Below are positions 50,730 through 59,877 of a stretch of DNA of 64,000 nucleotides, piece after piece. The notes under the pieces were generated by a model. The model was not told where the DNA came from. It worked only from the letters and a program-made list of their open reading frames with translations, and did not search any database. The stretch's first letter is position 1. Each line of letters opens with the position of its first letter. The position numbers were made by a program, and so were the translations under genes. Source of the stretch: DASYQD01 sp963846495 (GTDB lineage Bacteria > Acidobacteriota > Thermoanaerobaculia > Multivoradales > JAIOJS01); NCBI GenBank assembly GCA_963846495.1, contig CAWJWP010000030.1:124001-188000 (forward strand). The letters are read 5' to 3'.

Positions 50730-51803
50730 ATGAGCGGCGAGGGCGCTCTCCCCCGATCTCGGCGCGCCCCGGTCGCGGGCGTCTCGGTGGTCATCCCCAC
50801 CCACGACACTCGCGAGCTCGTGCTCGCCTGCCTCGCCTCGCTCGCCGCCGCCGACCCGCCGCCGCGCGAGATCGTCGTCGTCGACGACGGCAGCAGCGAC
50901 GGCACCGCCGCGGCGGTCGAGGCATCGTACCCCGCCGTTCGGCTCCTGCGGCACGAGGCGGCGTTGGGCTTCACCGCAGCCGCCAACGCCGGCGCGGACC
51001 TCGCGACCGGCGAGCTCCTCCTGCTCCTCAACAGCGACACCGAGGCGGCGCCCGATGCGGTGGGCGCACTCGCCGCCGCCTTCGCTGCCGATCCACGGCT
51101 GGGCGTCGCCGGTGCCGCCCTTCTCTACCCCGACGGCCGCCCGCAGTGGAGCGGTGGCCGCGCGCCGCGCGCGCTGTGGTTGTTTGCGCTGTCGAGCGGC
51201 CTCGCGCGCCGGCTGGATGCGCTCACGCCGTGGCGTCGGCGGCGCCCCGTCTCGGGTCATGGCGGCGAGCGCGTCGAGTGGGTGACCGGCGCCGCGCTCG
51301 CCACTCGCCGGTCGCTGTGGGAGTCGTTGGGCGGTCTCGACCCACGCTTCGCGCTCTACGCGCAGGACCTCGACTTCTGCCTGCGCGCGCGCGCCGCCGG
51401 CTGGAAAGTGGCGGTGGTACCGGAGAGCCGCGTCGTCCACCATCACGGTGCGACGATCGGCAGGCAGTCGAGCAACTCGACCGGCAACGACGTCGACGAG
51501 CCCCAACTCACCGGCCACCAGAACGCGCCACTGCTCTGGGCCGACCTCGTGCGCTGGGCAGCGAAGCAGTTCGGCCGCACCGGCGCGCGCCGTGCCGCGC
51601 GCTGGCTGCGCCTCGGCAGCGCCTTGCAACGCGGGCTGCTACGCCTCGAAGCGCTGCGCGGCGGCGCGACCCGAGAGCGCGCCCGCCGCGAAGCCGCAAT
51701 CCTCCGCACCGCCTCCACCGCCGCGCGCGCCGCCGCTGCCGAGGCCGCCCCGACCGCCGATCCCACGGCCTCGGCCCGGCTTGCCGGCGGCGGCCGAACG
51801 TAG
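50730..51803 (+). CDS. Family 2 (rhamnosyl/galactosyl-type) glycosyltransferase
   Basis: A 357-residue GT-A enzyme. GVSVVIPTHDTRELVLACLA opens the fold, IVVVDDGSSDGT binds the nucleotide, ELLLLLNSDTEAAPDAVGAL contains the metal-binding DXD-like NSDTE, and WVTGAALATRRSLWESLGGL followed by LDPRFALYAQDLDFCLRARA is the acceptor/ED region (QDLD) of rhamnosyltransferase-like GT2 enzymes. The C-terminal 80 residues are Ala/Arg-rich. It is divergent from the O-antigen ligase and followed 80 bases later by the export permease. Sugar specificity unknown. Confidence 0.9.
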   Translation: MSGEGALPRSRRAPVAGVSVVIPTHDTRELVLACLASLAAADPPPREIVVVDDGSSDGTAAAVEASYPAVRLLRHEAALGFTAAANAGADLATGELLLLLNSDTEAAPDAVGALAAAFAADPRLGVAGAALLYPDGRPQWSGGRAPRALWLFALSSGLARRLDALTPWRRRRPVSGHGGERVEWVTGAALATRRSLWESLGGLDPRFALYAQDLDFCLRARAAGWKVAVVPESRVVHHHGATIGRQSSNSTGNDVDEPQLTGHQNAPLLWADLVRWAAKQFGRTGARRAARWLRLGSALQRGLLRLEALRGGATRERARREAAILRTASTAARAAAAEAAPTADPTASARLAGGGRT

Positions 51804-51883
51804 TACAACCCTCTGTCCGCACGGCGCTTCGCCCCGCATCGGCCACGGGCTCATCGCCTAGCTGCCCAGACCACTGATTCTCA

Positions 51884-52654
51884 ATGCTCCGCCTCTACCG
51901 CTACCGCGACCTCCTGATGACGCTCGTCGTCCGCGAGCTCACCGTGCGCTACAAGCGCTCGGTGATCGGTTTCCTGTGGACGATGCTGCAGCCGATGCTC
52001 ACCATGGTGGTGCTGCACTTCGTCTTCAGCTCGATCTTCCGCTTCGAGGTCGCCAACTACCCGGTCTACGTGCTCGCCGGCGTGCTGTTCTGGAACTTCT
52101 TCTCGCAAAGCATCATCAGCTCGATGAACAGCCTGCGCGGCAACGCCAGCCTGCTCAAGAAGCTGCCGGTGCCGCACGCGGTGTTCCCGGTGGCGACGGT
52201 GATCGCCGGCGTGGTGAACCTGCTGCTGGCCATGATCCCGCTGCTGATCATCCTCTTCCTGACCAGCCACCCGCACCGACTGCCGCCCTCGCTGCTCTTC
52301 CTGCCGGTCGCCATTTTGATCGCCACCGTCTTCACCCTCGGCGCCGGCCTGCTGCTGTCGCCGCTCGCCGTCTTCTTCTACGACGTCGTCGAGGTCGTCG
52401 GCGTGGTGATGATGCTCGCCATGTACGCGACGCCGATCTTCTACCCGCTGAAGATCGTGCCCGAGCAGTACCGCTGGGTGGTGCGCTACAACCCGGTGCG
52501 CTCGATCCTCGAGGTGTTCCGCGACCCGATCTTCTTCCAGAAGGTGCCGCCGCTCACCCACCTGTCGGTGGCGATCGGAGTGGCATTGGTCGCCTTGGCG
52601 CTCGGCTACTGGAGCTTCCGCCGCTCCGCCGACCGCATCCCGTTCTACGTCTAG
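51884..52654 (+). CDS. wzm: Polysaccharide ABC exporter, permease
   Basis: A 256-residue ABC-2 permease with six membrane helices. RELTVRYKRSVIGFLWTMLQ and MLTMVVLHFVFSSIFRF are characteristic of Wzm/TagG/KpsM-like exporters, as is the end MYATPIFYPLKIVPEQYRWV and YNPVRSILEVFRD. It forms the channel for export of undecaprenyl-linked glycan with the ATPase encoded immediately downstream. The ATG at 51884 is the natural start just before the first amphipathic helix. Confidence 0.92.
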   Translation: MLRLYRYRDLLMTLVVRELTVRYKRSVIGFLWTMLQPMLTMVVLHFVFSSIFRFEVANYPVYVLAGVLFWNFFSQSIISSMNSLRGNASLLKKLPVPHAVFPVATVIAGVVNLLLAMIPLLIILFLTSHPHRLPPSLLFLPVAILIATVFTLGAGLLLSPLAVFFYDVVEVVGVVMMLAMYATPIFYPLKIVPEQYRWVVRYNPVRSILEVFRDPIFFQKVPPLTHLSVAIGVALVALALGYWSFRRSADRIPFYV

Positions 52655-52668
52655 TGGCGGGCTCGACG

Positions 52669-53499
52669 ATGCCGGTCATCCGCCTCGACGACGTCGCTCT
52701 GCGCTACCGGCTCGCCAAGCAGCGCATCCCGTCGCTCAAGGAATACGCCATCCACCTGCTGCGCGGCGCCCTCACCTACCAGGAGCTGTGGGCGCTTGAC
52801 GGAGTCAGCTTCGCGATCGAGCGCGGCGAGGTGGTGGGGATCGTGGGCAGGAACGGTGCCGGCAAGAGCACGCTGCTCAAGGTGATCTCGGGCATCTTGA
52901 AGCCGACGCGCGGGCGCGTCGCTGTCACCGGCCGCGTCTCGCCGCTGCTCGAGCTCGGCACCGGCTTCGACTACGAGCTCACCGGCCGCGAGAACGTCAT
53001 GCTCAACGCGCTGCTGCTCGGCCGCAGCAAGCGCGAGGTGCGCGAGCGCTTCGACTCGATCGTCGATTTCTCCGAGCTCGGCGACTTCATCGACGTGCCG
53101 CTGCGCAACTACTCCTCGGGCATGACGGCGCGGCTGGGCTTCTCGATCGCCACCGCCTGGGACCCCGAGATCCTCATCCTCGACGAGGTGCTCGTCGTCG
53201 GCGACGCCGCCTTCCAGCAGAAGTGCCACCGCCGCCTGCGCGAGGTGCTGGCGAGCGGCGCCACCGTGCTCATGGTGTCGCACGTCGCGCGCATGCTGAT
53301 CCTCGAGTGCAGCCGCTGCCTGTGGCTGTCGGAAGGGCACCTCGTCGCCGACGGCCCGCCGGCCGAGGTGCTGGCCCAGTACGACCCCGAAGGGATCGCC
53401 AAGCCGAAGCCGGCGACCGAGGTCGAGCCCGACGCGGAGCCCGCGGCCGAGCCGGAGGCCGAGGTCAAGCCGGAGCCTGAGCCCGCCGTCGACGGCTGA
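52669..53499 (+). CDS. wzt: Polysaccharide ABC exporter, ATPase
   Basis: A 276-residue nucleotide-binding protein. Walker A GRNGAGKSTLLKVISGIL, Q-loop region LELGTGFDYELTGRENVMLN, signature YSSGMTARLGFSIATAW and Walker B EILILDEVLVVGDAAF follow the Wzt/TagH pattern. It has no C-terminal carbohydrate-binding domain; instead it ends in an acidic EPEA-type repeat of about 35 residues (Glu/Pro/Ala/Val). The ATG at 52669 is preferred; a GTG at 52654 abutting the wzm stop is possible. The end overlaps the convergent VanZ-like gene by 35 bases. Confidence 0.92.
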   Translation: MPVIRLDDVALRYRLAKQRIPSLKEYAIHLLRGALTYQELWALDGVSFAIERGEVVGIVGRNGAGKSTLLKVISGILKPTRGRVAVTGRVSPLLELGTGFDYELTGRENVMLNALLLGRSKREVRERFDSIVDFSELGDFIDVPLRNYSSGMTARLGFSIATAWDPEILILDEVLVVGDAAFQQKCHRRLREVLASGATVLMVSHVARMLILECSRCLWLSEGHLVADGPPAEVLAQYDPEGIAKPKPATEVEPDAEPAAEPEAEVKPEPEPAVDG

Positions 53500-53890
53500 G
53501 CGGCAGCGCCACGGCGGCCGCGACGGTGCCGGCGACGTTGGCGCCGAAGTCGGCGAGGTCGGCGTCGCGGTGCGGAACGCTCCGCTGGCGCAGCTCGGTC
53601 GCGGCGCCGAGGGCGAGGCAGACGGCGAAGGCGACGAGCAGCGCGCGGCCGCGGCCGAGGCGCTCGACGGCGGCGCGCACGACGAGCAGCGCCTGCACGA
53701 AGAAGAGTCCCGCGTGGGCGAGCTTGTCGGTCCACGGCAGGAACACCACCGGCAGCCAGTCGACGGCGAGCGGTGCCTCCCCCGACGGCTCGAAGGTGAG
53801 CAGCCACCAGACGAGGAACGCCCACGCGACGGCGACGAGCGGCCAGGCGGCGCGGGTTCCGGCGAGAGACAGTCGGCGCGCGCGCGGCAT
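53465..53890 (-). CDS. VanZ-like membrane protein
   Basis: A 141-residue protein with four hydrophobic segments. LPVVFLPWTDKLAHAGLFFV carries the D-K-x-x-H-A motif and HRDADLADFGANVAGTVAAA the D-x-x-D...N motif of VanZ-family proteins, which bear a general relation to polysaccharide and cell-envelope loci. Function not established. It starts 50 bases from the divergent gene at 53941; on this strand GGCTATAGT (53933-53925) is a good -10-like element about 35 bases before the start. Confidence 0.8.
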   Translation of the reverse strand: MPRARRLSLAGTRAAWPLVAVAWAFLVWWLLTFEPSGEAPLAVDWLPVVFLPWTDKLAHAGLFFVQALLVVRAAVERLGRGRALLVAFAVCLALGAATELRQRSVPHRDADLADFGANVAGTVAAAVALPLSRRRRAQAPA

Positions 53891-53924
53891 CGGTTTCGCG
53901 GCGCGGTGGCGCGCCGGGCGCCGG

Positions 53925-53940
53925 TACTATAGCCACCACG
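53925..53940 (+). promoter_or_regulatory. Overlapping divergent -10-like elements
   Basis: TACTAT (53925-53930) lies ten bases before the plus-strand ATG at 53941; shifted by one base, the opposite strand reads TATAGT (53931-53926) in the GGCTATAGT context, facing the VanZ-like gene. The two would compete for polymerase. Confidence 0.4.
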
Positions 53941-55602
53941 ATGCCCGAGCCCTCGCAGCCGCGTCGCCTGCCGCTCGCGCGCTGGGCGGCGGCGGGAGGC
54001 GGCCTGCTGCTCGCCGCCGCTTCGATGCTGCACTGCCGCGGCGAGCGGGCCGCGCGCGCCGAGATGCTCGCGCGCTGGCAAGGGAGCGGCGTCGCCGAGC
54101 GGCATGCGCAGCCGGCGAGCCGCGCCCGCCGCGATCCCGATCCGGGAGCGTCGGGCCCGGCGCTCGCGCGCGTGCTGGTCGCCGACGCCTTCGACACGCG
54201 CTCGCTGGCGTCGCTGCCGCCGGCGGAAGCGGCGGCGGAGGCACGGCGGGCGGAAGAGCGGCTGCGCATGGCCGCCGGGCTGGCGCGCGAGGGTCTCGCG
54301 GCGCGGCCGGCGTCGTGGTCGGCGGCGACATCGCTCGGCGGCGCGCGCCTCCTCGCCTCCTGGCGCGCCGGCGAGGCCGAGCTCTACCAGCAGCCGCAGC
54401 GCTGGCGGGCGCCGCTCGAGCACGCGGCGCACCTCGCGCCCGGCAGCCCCGAGCCGGCGCGCCTGCTCGTCATCGGCTACCTCGCCACCTGGCAGGCGCT
54501 GTCGCAGGACGAGCGCGCCGCCGGCCGCCGGCTGGTGAAGGACGTCTTCCGCGACCGCGAGACGCTGCGCCAGCTGCTGCCGGCGTGGGCGGCGGTGGTC
54601 TCGAGCCGCGACGAGCTCGAGTCGGTGCTGCCGCAGGAGCCCGAGCCCTACGACGTCCTGCAGCAGACCGCCGCGCGACAGCGCGACTGGGCCGGTTTCT
54701 GCGCCGCCCGCGCGCGCTGGCAGCCGCTCTCGATCGCGGCGCTGCGGGCGCAGCTCGAGCGCGCCGAGACGCGCTTCGAATTGGGCGACCCGCACGGCGC
54801 CGCCGCCGACCTGCTCGCCGTCGCCACCGCGGCGCCGCCCGATCGGCGCACGGCGGACCTCTTCGCCACCGCCATCGAGCAGCTGCCGCCGACGCAGGTG
54901 AGCCCGAGCGCGGCGCCGGCCCTCGCGGGCTGGCTGCGCTGGGCGCTGCCGCTCTGGCAGATCGGCGAGGAAACGCTGCCGGCGCCGGTGCTGCTGCGCC
55001 TCGCCAGCCTCTCGCCCGAGCTGCCGCCGGCGCAGGCCGCGATGGCGGCGCTCGCCGGCGGCGACCTCCAGCGCGCCGAGTCGTGGGAGCGCCGCGCCGA
55101 CCGGCTGTGGAGCGAGGAGTGGGCGCCCTACGCGGCGGCGAAGACGGAGGCGCTGCTCGCCCGCGGCCACGTCGACGAGGCGGGGTTGGTGCTCGGCGAG
55201 GTCCACCGCACCTACCACGGCCGGTGGCCCTACCTGCGCGCGCGCGAGCGGCTGGCCGGCGCGCGCAGCCAGCCGCTGGAGGTGCGGCCGGAGTCGCTGG
55301 CCGCCGGGTACTGGGGCGCCGAGCAGTGGCTCTACCAGGGCAGCGAGGCGGTGCTCGAGGCGGTGGCGGCGCGGCCCTCGCCGGCGCTCCTCATACGCGT
55401 CGACGTGGCGCCCGACGAGGGCGCCGTCGTCGAGCTCGCCTTCGACGGCCTCGGCGCCGGCTGCTTCCCGGTGCGCGCGGGTCAGATCGTGCGGCTGCCG
55501 CGGCCGGTGGCGTCGGGTCCGCACCGGCTGGTTTGGCGGACCCTTGCCGGCGGGCGTACCGCTCCCGGCGCCGTCGAGCTGCTGCCGGCGGACGGCACGT
55601 GA
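53941..55602 (+). CDS. TPR-like anchored protein of the polysaccharide locus
   Basis: A 553-residue protein with one N-terminal hydrophobic segment followed by Cys (GLLLAAASMLHCRGERAA), possibly an anchor or lipoprotein signal, then about 400 residues of Ala/Leu/Arg-rich helical repeats resembling TPRs, and a beta-rich C-terminal domain of about 90 residues (IRVDVAPDEGAVVELAFDGL, GPHRLVWRTLAGG). No enzyme motif. It overlaps the following glycosyltransferase start by four bases (GTGA), so it is part of the same transcript. A scaffold role is inference. Confidence 0.75.
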   Translation: MPEPSQPRRLPLARWAAAGGGLLLAAASMLHCRGERAARAEMLARWQGSGVAERHAQPASRARRDPDPGASGPALARVLVADAFDTRSLASLPPAEAAAEARRAEERLRMAAGLAREGLAARPASWSAATSLGGARLLASWRAGEAELYQQPQRWRAPLEHAAHLAPGSPEPARLLVIGYLATWQALSQDERAAGRRLVKDVFRDRETLRQLLPAWAAVVSSRDELESVLPQEPEPYDVLQQTAARQRDWAGFCAARARWQPLSIAALRAQLERAETRFELGDPHGAAADLLAVATAAPPDRRTADLFATAIEQLPPTQVSPSAAPALAGWLRWALPLWQIGEETLPAPVLLRLASLSPELPPAQAAMAALAGGDLQRAESWERRADRLWSEEWAPYAAAKTEALLARGHVDEAGLVLGEVHRTYHGRWPYLRARERLAGARSQPLEVRPESLAAGYWGAEQWLYQGSEAVLEAVAARPSPALLIRVDVAPDEGAVVELAFDGLGAGCFPVRAGQIVRLPRPVASGPHRLVWRTLAGGRTAPGAVELLPADGT

Positions 55603-56800
55603 AGGTGCTCGTCGCCACCGGGCGGCCGCCGTGGCCGCCCTGGCGCGGCGACCAGCTGCGCGCGCGCCAGCTCGTCGAGGCTTTGGCCGGCGCGCACGAG
55701 GTGACCTGGCTGGCGCCGGCGGCTGGCGGCGAGCCGGCGCCGCCGGCGAACGTGCGGCGCGAGACGTACGCGACGCGGCCGGCAGCGGCGGCCGCGCTGC
55801 TCGCCGCGCCGGGAGCGCTGCGCGGCTGGCCGTTGCAGTCGTTGCCGTTCGCGCAGCCGCAGCTCGGCCGCCGGCTGCGCGAGCTCGCGCCGCGGCACGA
55901 CCTGGTGGTGCTGCAGCTCGCGCGGCTGCTGCCGCATTTGAACGATGTGATCGGCGCCCGTGACGCCAATGGAGTGCGCGACGGCGCCGGCCCGCCGCTC
56001 GTCGTCGACTTCATCGACTGCTTGTCACTCAATGCGACGACGCGGGCGCGCTTCGACCGCGTCTTCTGGCGGCCGCTGCTGCGCGCCGAGGCGCGGCGGC
56101 TCGCCGCCGCCGAGCGGCGGCTGGTCGAGGCGTCGCGCACGGCGCTGGTCGTTTGCGAACGCGACCGTCGCGCGCTCGTCGAGGCCGCCGGCGCGCGTGC
56201 GGAGCGGTTGGCGGTGGCGCCCGTCGCGATGCCGGCCGTGCATCCAGCGCCGGCGTCGTCACCAGCTTCGTCGAGCAGCGGCTCGACGGTGATGCTCACC
56301 GGCAACCTCGGCTACTTCCCCAACCGCGACGCCGCCCGCTTCCTGCTCGCCGAAGTGTGGCCGCTCCTGCGGCGGGCGCGGCCGGACCTCCGCCTCGTCG
56401 TCGCCGGCGACCGGCCGCCGGCCGGGCTCGCGCGCCGCCTCGCCGCCGCGGGCGCGACGCTCGTCGCGCGGCCGCCCGACCTCCGCTCGTTGCTCACGAG
56501 CGCCACGATCGCGGTGGCGCCGCTGCGTTGCGGCTCGGGCGTGCCGCTCAAGGTCCTCGACGCCTGGGCGGCGGGCGTGCCGGTCGTCGCCTCCTCCTTC
56601 GCCGCCGCCGGCGCGGCGGCCGAGCCGGAGCGCGACTCCTGATCGCCGACACTTCGCAGGAGTGGGAAGCGCAGGTGACGCGCCTGCTCGCCGACGCCAC
56701 CCTGCGCGCACGGCTCGCCGAAGCCGGCCGCGCGCGGCTCGCCGAGCTCACGCCCGAGCGCGTCTACCCGCTGCTGCGCCGGCTCGTCGCCGGCGAGTGA
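55599..56800 (+). CDS. GT4-like glycosyltransferase, one frameshift near the end
   Basis: About 400 residues, GT-B fold. The N-terminus VKVLVATGRPPWPPWRGDQL matches GT4 enzymes in exopolysaccharide loci; the nucleotide-sugar domain has MLTGNLGYFPNRDAARFLLA, LRLVVAGDRPPAGLARRLAA, IAVAPLRCGSGVPLKVLDAW and GVPVVASSFAAAG. After base 56620 the frame is lost; reading one base back gives LIADTSQEWEAQVTRLLADA and the normal C-terminal helix ending at 56800. A one-base loss in the GGCGCGGCGGCC region explains this. GTG start overlapping the previous stop. Sugar unknown. Confidence 0.82.
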
Positions 56801-56822
56801 CGATGCCGCGCGGCGCGCGCGC

Positions 56823-57476
56823 CTACGGGTCCGCGGGGGAGACGGCACGCGGCTCGTCGGGGATGATCGTGGTGATGCCGCCGCCCGTCACCAGCACCAG
56901 CGGCGCGATCAGCTCGGGCCGTGTCCACCAGGCGAGCGGCAGGCAGGCCTCGTCGTCGCGGCGCTCGCCGCGCACGTCGATGCGCTCGCGGATGCCGTCG
57001 CACTGCCACCACGCCACCTTGCGGAACTTCTGCCCCAGCGAGGTCTCGCCGACGGTCAGGTGCTGCGAGTCGGCGCGCTGCGCGTTGCCCAGCTGCACGC
57101 GGCAGTTGGATTCGATGGGCGAGGTGATGATGCGCGACTGCGCCCGCGGCACCTTGTTGGCGCCGACGACGGCGGCGTAGACCTCGGCCATCTTGTTGTC
57201 CGGCTCGGGCACCGGCAGCACGCCCCAGAAGCGGCCGTCGGAGGTCGGGCGCGCGGGCACCCAGTAGAAGTCGCCGTAGCCCTGGCGCCGGAAGTAGACC
57301 CGCACCTCGTCGGTGGGGTTGAGCGGGCCCGCCACCGCCTGCGTCAGCGCGTGACCGTCGCGCGGGATGCACGGCAGGTCGGCGATGAGCACGCGCGGCA
57401 CCTGCGCGGCGGCGCCGCCGCTGAGCAGCAGCGCGAGGAGGACCGCAAAGGACCCGGCGCGGGCGGCGATTCGCAT
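56823..57476 (-). CDS. Secreted protein of unknown function
   Basis: A 217-residue protein with a clear signal peptide (first 25, ending GGAAAQ). The body (DEVRVYFRRQGYGDFYWVPA, RFWGVLPVPEPDNKMAEVYA) looks like an Ig-like beta domain, followed by a region with two Cys, and then a hydrophobic segment near the C-terminus (PELIAPLVLVTGGGITTI) that may be a membrane anchor. Start at 57476 chosen because it has the Shine-Dalgarno GGAG and the signal peptide; the longer frame above it does not. No known family. Confidence 0.75.
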   Translation of the reverse strand: MRIAARAGSFAVLLALLLSGGAAAQVPRVLIADLPCIPRDGHALTQAVAGPLNPTDEVRVYFRRQGYGDFYWVPARPTSDGRFWGVLPVPEPDNKMAEVYAAVVGANKVPRAQSRIITSPIESNCRVQLGNAQRADSQHLTVGETSLGQKFRKVAWWQCDGIRERIDVRGERRDDEACLPLAWWTRPELIAPLVLVTGGGITTIIPDEPRAVSPADP

Positions 57477-57499
57477 CAAGTTTTCTCCTGGGACGCGAG

Positions 57500-57508
57500 A
57501 GTATAGCA
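57500..57508 (-). promoter_or_regulatory. Extended -10 promoter for the 57476 gene
   Basis: On the minus strand TGCTATACT is a near-consensus extended -10 (TGnTATAAT). It predicts a leader of about 17 bases that still contains the GGAG Shine-Dalgarno. Confidence 0.5.
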
Positions 57509-57536
57509 ATTCATTGCCGTCGCTCGTCCGATCATG

Positions 57537-59078
57537 TTAGGACCCCGTCGGCGCGCCCAGGATCTTGTCGCGGTAGGCCTGCACGAACGGCGTCGGCCGC
57601 AGCTTGCCGTCGCAGCGGCGCATCACCGCCGCCGCCTCCTGCCGGTTGCCCGACTCCCAGAGCGAGACGGCGTAGTAGAAGAGCAGCAGCGGCTGCGCCT
57701 CGCCGGGGTCGCCGCCGCGGCGGAAGTAGCGCACGGCGTCGGTCCAGCGCGAGGCGCGGTAGGCGATCTCCGCCGTCGTGTGCTGCACGCGCGGGTGGTT
57801 GGGGTAGCGGGCAGCGAGCTCGCTGGCGACGTCGTACGCCTCCTCGATCTCGGCCGCGGTGCGGGCGCGAGAGAGCATCGACTGGGCGCGGGCGAGCGTC
57901 GTCTCGTCGGCGCTCGGCAGGGCGCCGCCGGGTGGGCCACCGGCTACGGCCGCGGCGGCAGGCGGGGCGGTTGCGGCCGGTGGAGCGGCGCCGCTTGCGG
58001 GCGGCTTCGCGGTCGTTGTCGCCGCCGGCTGACGCGGCGGCGTCGCGGGCGCGGCGCCGGCGCCGCTGGCCTCGGCTCGATGGTTGGTGCCGCCGGCGGG
58101 CTGCGATGGAGCGGTCTGCTGGCGTGGCTCGTTCGTGCGCGGCGCAGCGGTGGCGACGGGCGCCGCCTCGGGCGGCGCCGCCGAGCGCGGTTGCTGCGAC
58201 GGCGACTGCCTGGCGACCTCCCGCTCGACGCGTCTGGCGAGGTCGGCGACGCCGGGGTACTGCTTCTGCTCGACGGTCATGCGCGCCAACAGCCCTTCGG
58301 CCTCGCTCCACTGCTGGAGCTCGACGCGGCTCTGCAGCTCGGCCGCCCGGAAGGCGGGATCGGCCTGGCGGCAGGCGGCGAGATCCTCCACCGCATCGGC
58401 GAACTTGCCGACGCCGGCGCGCGCCCAGCCGCGCAGGCAGCGCGCCTCCTCGAGCTCGGCATCGATGGCGAGCACGCGGCCGGCGGCGGCGAGCGCCGCC
58501 TTGGGTTCCCGCTGCTCCTTCTCGAGCCGCGCCAGAAGCAGCGGCCAGCGCGCCGACTTCGGCTCTTCCTTCTCCAGCTTGGCGAGCCGCTCGCGGCGCG
58601 CCTTGGGGGCGAGCGCGGCGAGCTGCGCCTCGCGCTGGTCGACCGCCAAGCGCTCGAAAGCCGGGAAGGCGGCGATGGCGGCGCGCGGCACCCACTCGAC
58701 GACCTTGGCCTCGAACGGCGCCGTGAGGTCCGCGCTCAGCCCGGCCTTGGTGTAGAGGCCGATCAGCTCCTCCCCCTCGACTAGCCGCTGGAAGGTCTGC
58801 GCGAAGCCCTCGCGGTCGCCGGCGCCCGCCTGCGCCATCGCCAGCCGCACCAGGCAGTCGGCGAGCTGCGGCTCCTCGTCGAGCATGCCGAAGCAGGCGA
58901 TGCGCAGGCTCTTGACCGCATCCTGATGGGCGCCGCGCTCGGCGGCGGCGATTCCGTCCTGCAGGCGGCTGGTGTAGAAGGGATCGACGGCCGCGCGCGC
59001 CGGCGCTGCGGCAATGAGCACCGCGGCCGCAACGCTCGCGAGCGCCGACCGGCGCCCAAGGCTCTGCACCGCGCTCAT
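57537..59078 (-). CDS. Exported TPR-repeat protein with Pro/Ala-rich linker
   Basis: A 513-residue protein with a signal peptide (about 8-30, ending ARAA). Residues 35-290 are TPR-like helical pairs (RLQDGIAAAERGAHQDAVKS, ALAAAGRVLAIDAELEEARC). Then comes a Pro/Ala/Thr-rich spacer of about 110 residues (290-400), followed by a second TPR block (EEAYDVASELAARYPNHPRV, WTDAVRYFRRGGDPGEAQPL). Such proteins often sit in exopolysaccharide secretion machines. Its ATG overlaps the stop of the cpsB-like gene by four bases, linking it to the phosphatase/kinase operon. Confidence 0.8.
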   Translation of the reverse strand: MSAVQSLGRRSALASVAAAVLIAAAPARAAVDPFYTSRLQDGIAAAERGAHQDAVKSLRIACFGMLDEEPQLADCLVRLAMAQAGAGDREGFAQTFQRLVEGEELIGLYTKAGLSADLTAPFEAKVVEWVPRAAIAAFPAFERLAVDQREAQLAALAPKARRERLAKLEKEEPKSARWPLLLARLEKEQREPKAALAAAGRVLAIDAELEEARCLRGWARAGVGKFADAVEDLAACRQADPAFRAAELQSRVELQQWSEAEGLLARMTVEQKQYPGVADLARRVEREVARQSPSQQPRSAAPPEAAPVATAAPRTNEPRQQTAPSQPAGGTNHRAEASGAGAAPATPPRQPAATTTAKPPASGAAPPAATAPPAAAAVAGGPPGGALPSADETTLARAQSMLSRARTAAEIEEAYDVASELAARYPNHPRVQHTTAEIAYRASRWTDAVRYFRRGGDPGEAQPLLLFYYAVSLWESGNRQEAAAVMRRCDGKLRPTPFVQAYRDKILGAPTGS

Positions 59079-59824
59079 GTCCCCCCTCCGTGCCCCGCCG
59101 CCGTCACCGCCGCGAGCGGCACGTCGGCGAGCACGCTCGCCGGGTTCTCCTCGACCAGCGCGCGCGCCGTGGCGCTGCCCAGCCGGCGCTCCAGCAACGC
59201 GCGCGCCTTCGACAGCCCCGGCGCCCGCCAAGTCGGCGAGTGCGCGTCGGAGGCGACGAAGTGCACGAGGCCCTCCTCGAGCAGCTCCCACACTCTTAAA
59301 TGCGGAAAACGGCCGAATTCTCCTACTACCGCCGCCGCCGTCACCTGCAGCAGGGCCCCGGCGTCGACGAGACCGGCGAGGCGCGGCACCTCGAGCCAGG
59401 GCAGCACCTCGGGGTGCGCCAGCACCGGCCGCCAGCCGGCGAGCAGCAGCTCGTGGACGATCTCCTCGGGGGCAGGGCCCACCTCGGCGCGCGGGAACTC
59501 GAGCAGCAGGTAGCGGCTGCCGGCGAGCGCCAGCGCCTTGCCGCCCGGCGCCTCGAGGTCGGCCATCAGCTCGGAGTCGACGCGGATCTCGGCGCCCATG
59601 AGCAGGCGCGGTGGCTCGCCGTCGAGCGCCGCCGAGAGCTCGGCCAAGGCCGCATCGAGCGCCTCACGGGTAGCGCTGGGGAAGCTGGCGTGACGCTGGT
59701 GCGGCGTCGCCACCATCGCCGTGCAGCCGTCGGCGGCGGCGAGCCGACACATCGCCACCGCGTCGGCGAGGTTCGCTGCGCCGTCGTCCACGCCCGGGAG
59801 GATGTGGCAGTGCAAGTCGATCAC
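59075..59824 (-). CDS. PHP-type tyrosine-protein phosphatase (CpsB/YwqE-like)
   Basis: A 249-residue PHP-fold metal-dependent phosphatase. MIDLHCHILPGVDDGA carries the first His pair, VATPHQRHASFP the next, MGAEIRVDSELMADL the Glu, PVLAHPEVLPWL and VASDAHSPTWRAPGL the remaining His/Asp ligands. Enzymes of this type dephosphorylate the tyrosine tail of bacterial BY-kinases that control capsule polymerisation, and the kinase is encoded 53 bases upstream. The GTG at 59824 begins exactly at the family N-terminus. Confidence 0.9.
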   Translation of the reverse strand: MIDLHCHILPGVDDGAANLADAVAMCRLAAADGCTAMVATPHQRHASFPSATREALDAALAELSAALDGEPPRLLMGAEIRVDSELMADLEAPGGKALALAGSRYLLLEFPRAEVGPAPEEIVHELLLAGWRPVLAHPEVLPWLEVPRLAGLVDAGALLQVTAAAVVGEFGRFPHLRVWELLEEGLVHFVASDAHSPTWRAPGLSKARALLERRLGSATARALVEENPASVLADVPLAAVTAAGHGGGT

Positions 59825-59877
59825 GATGGTGAGTTGCGCTCAGCGAGGCCTGCAGCGGAGGAAGGGAAAGGACGCCA

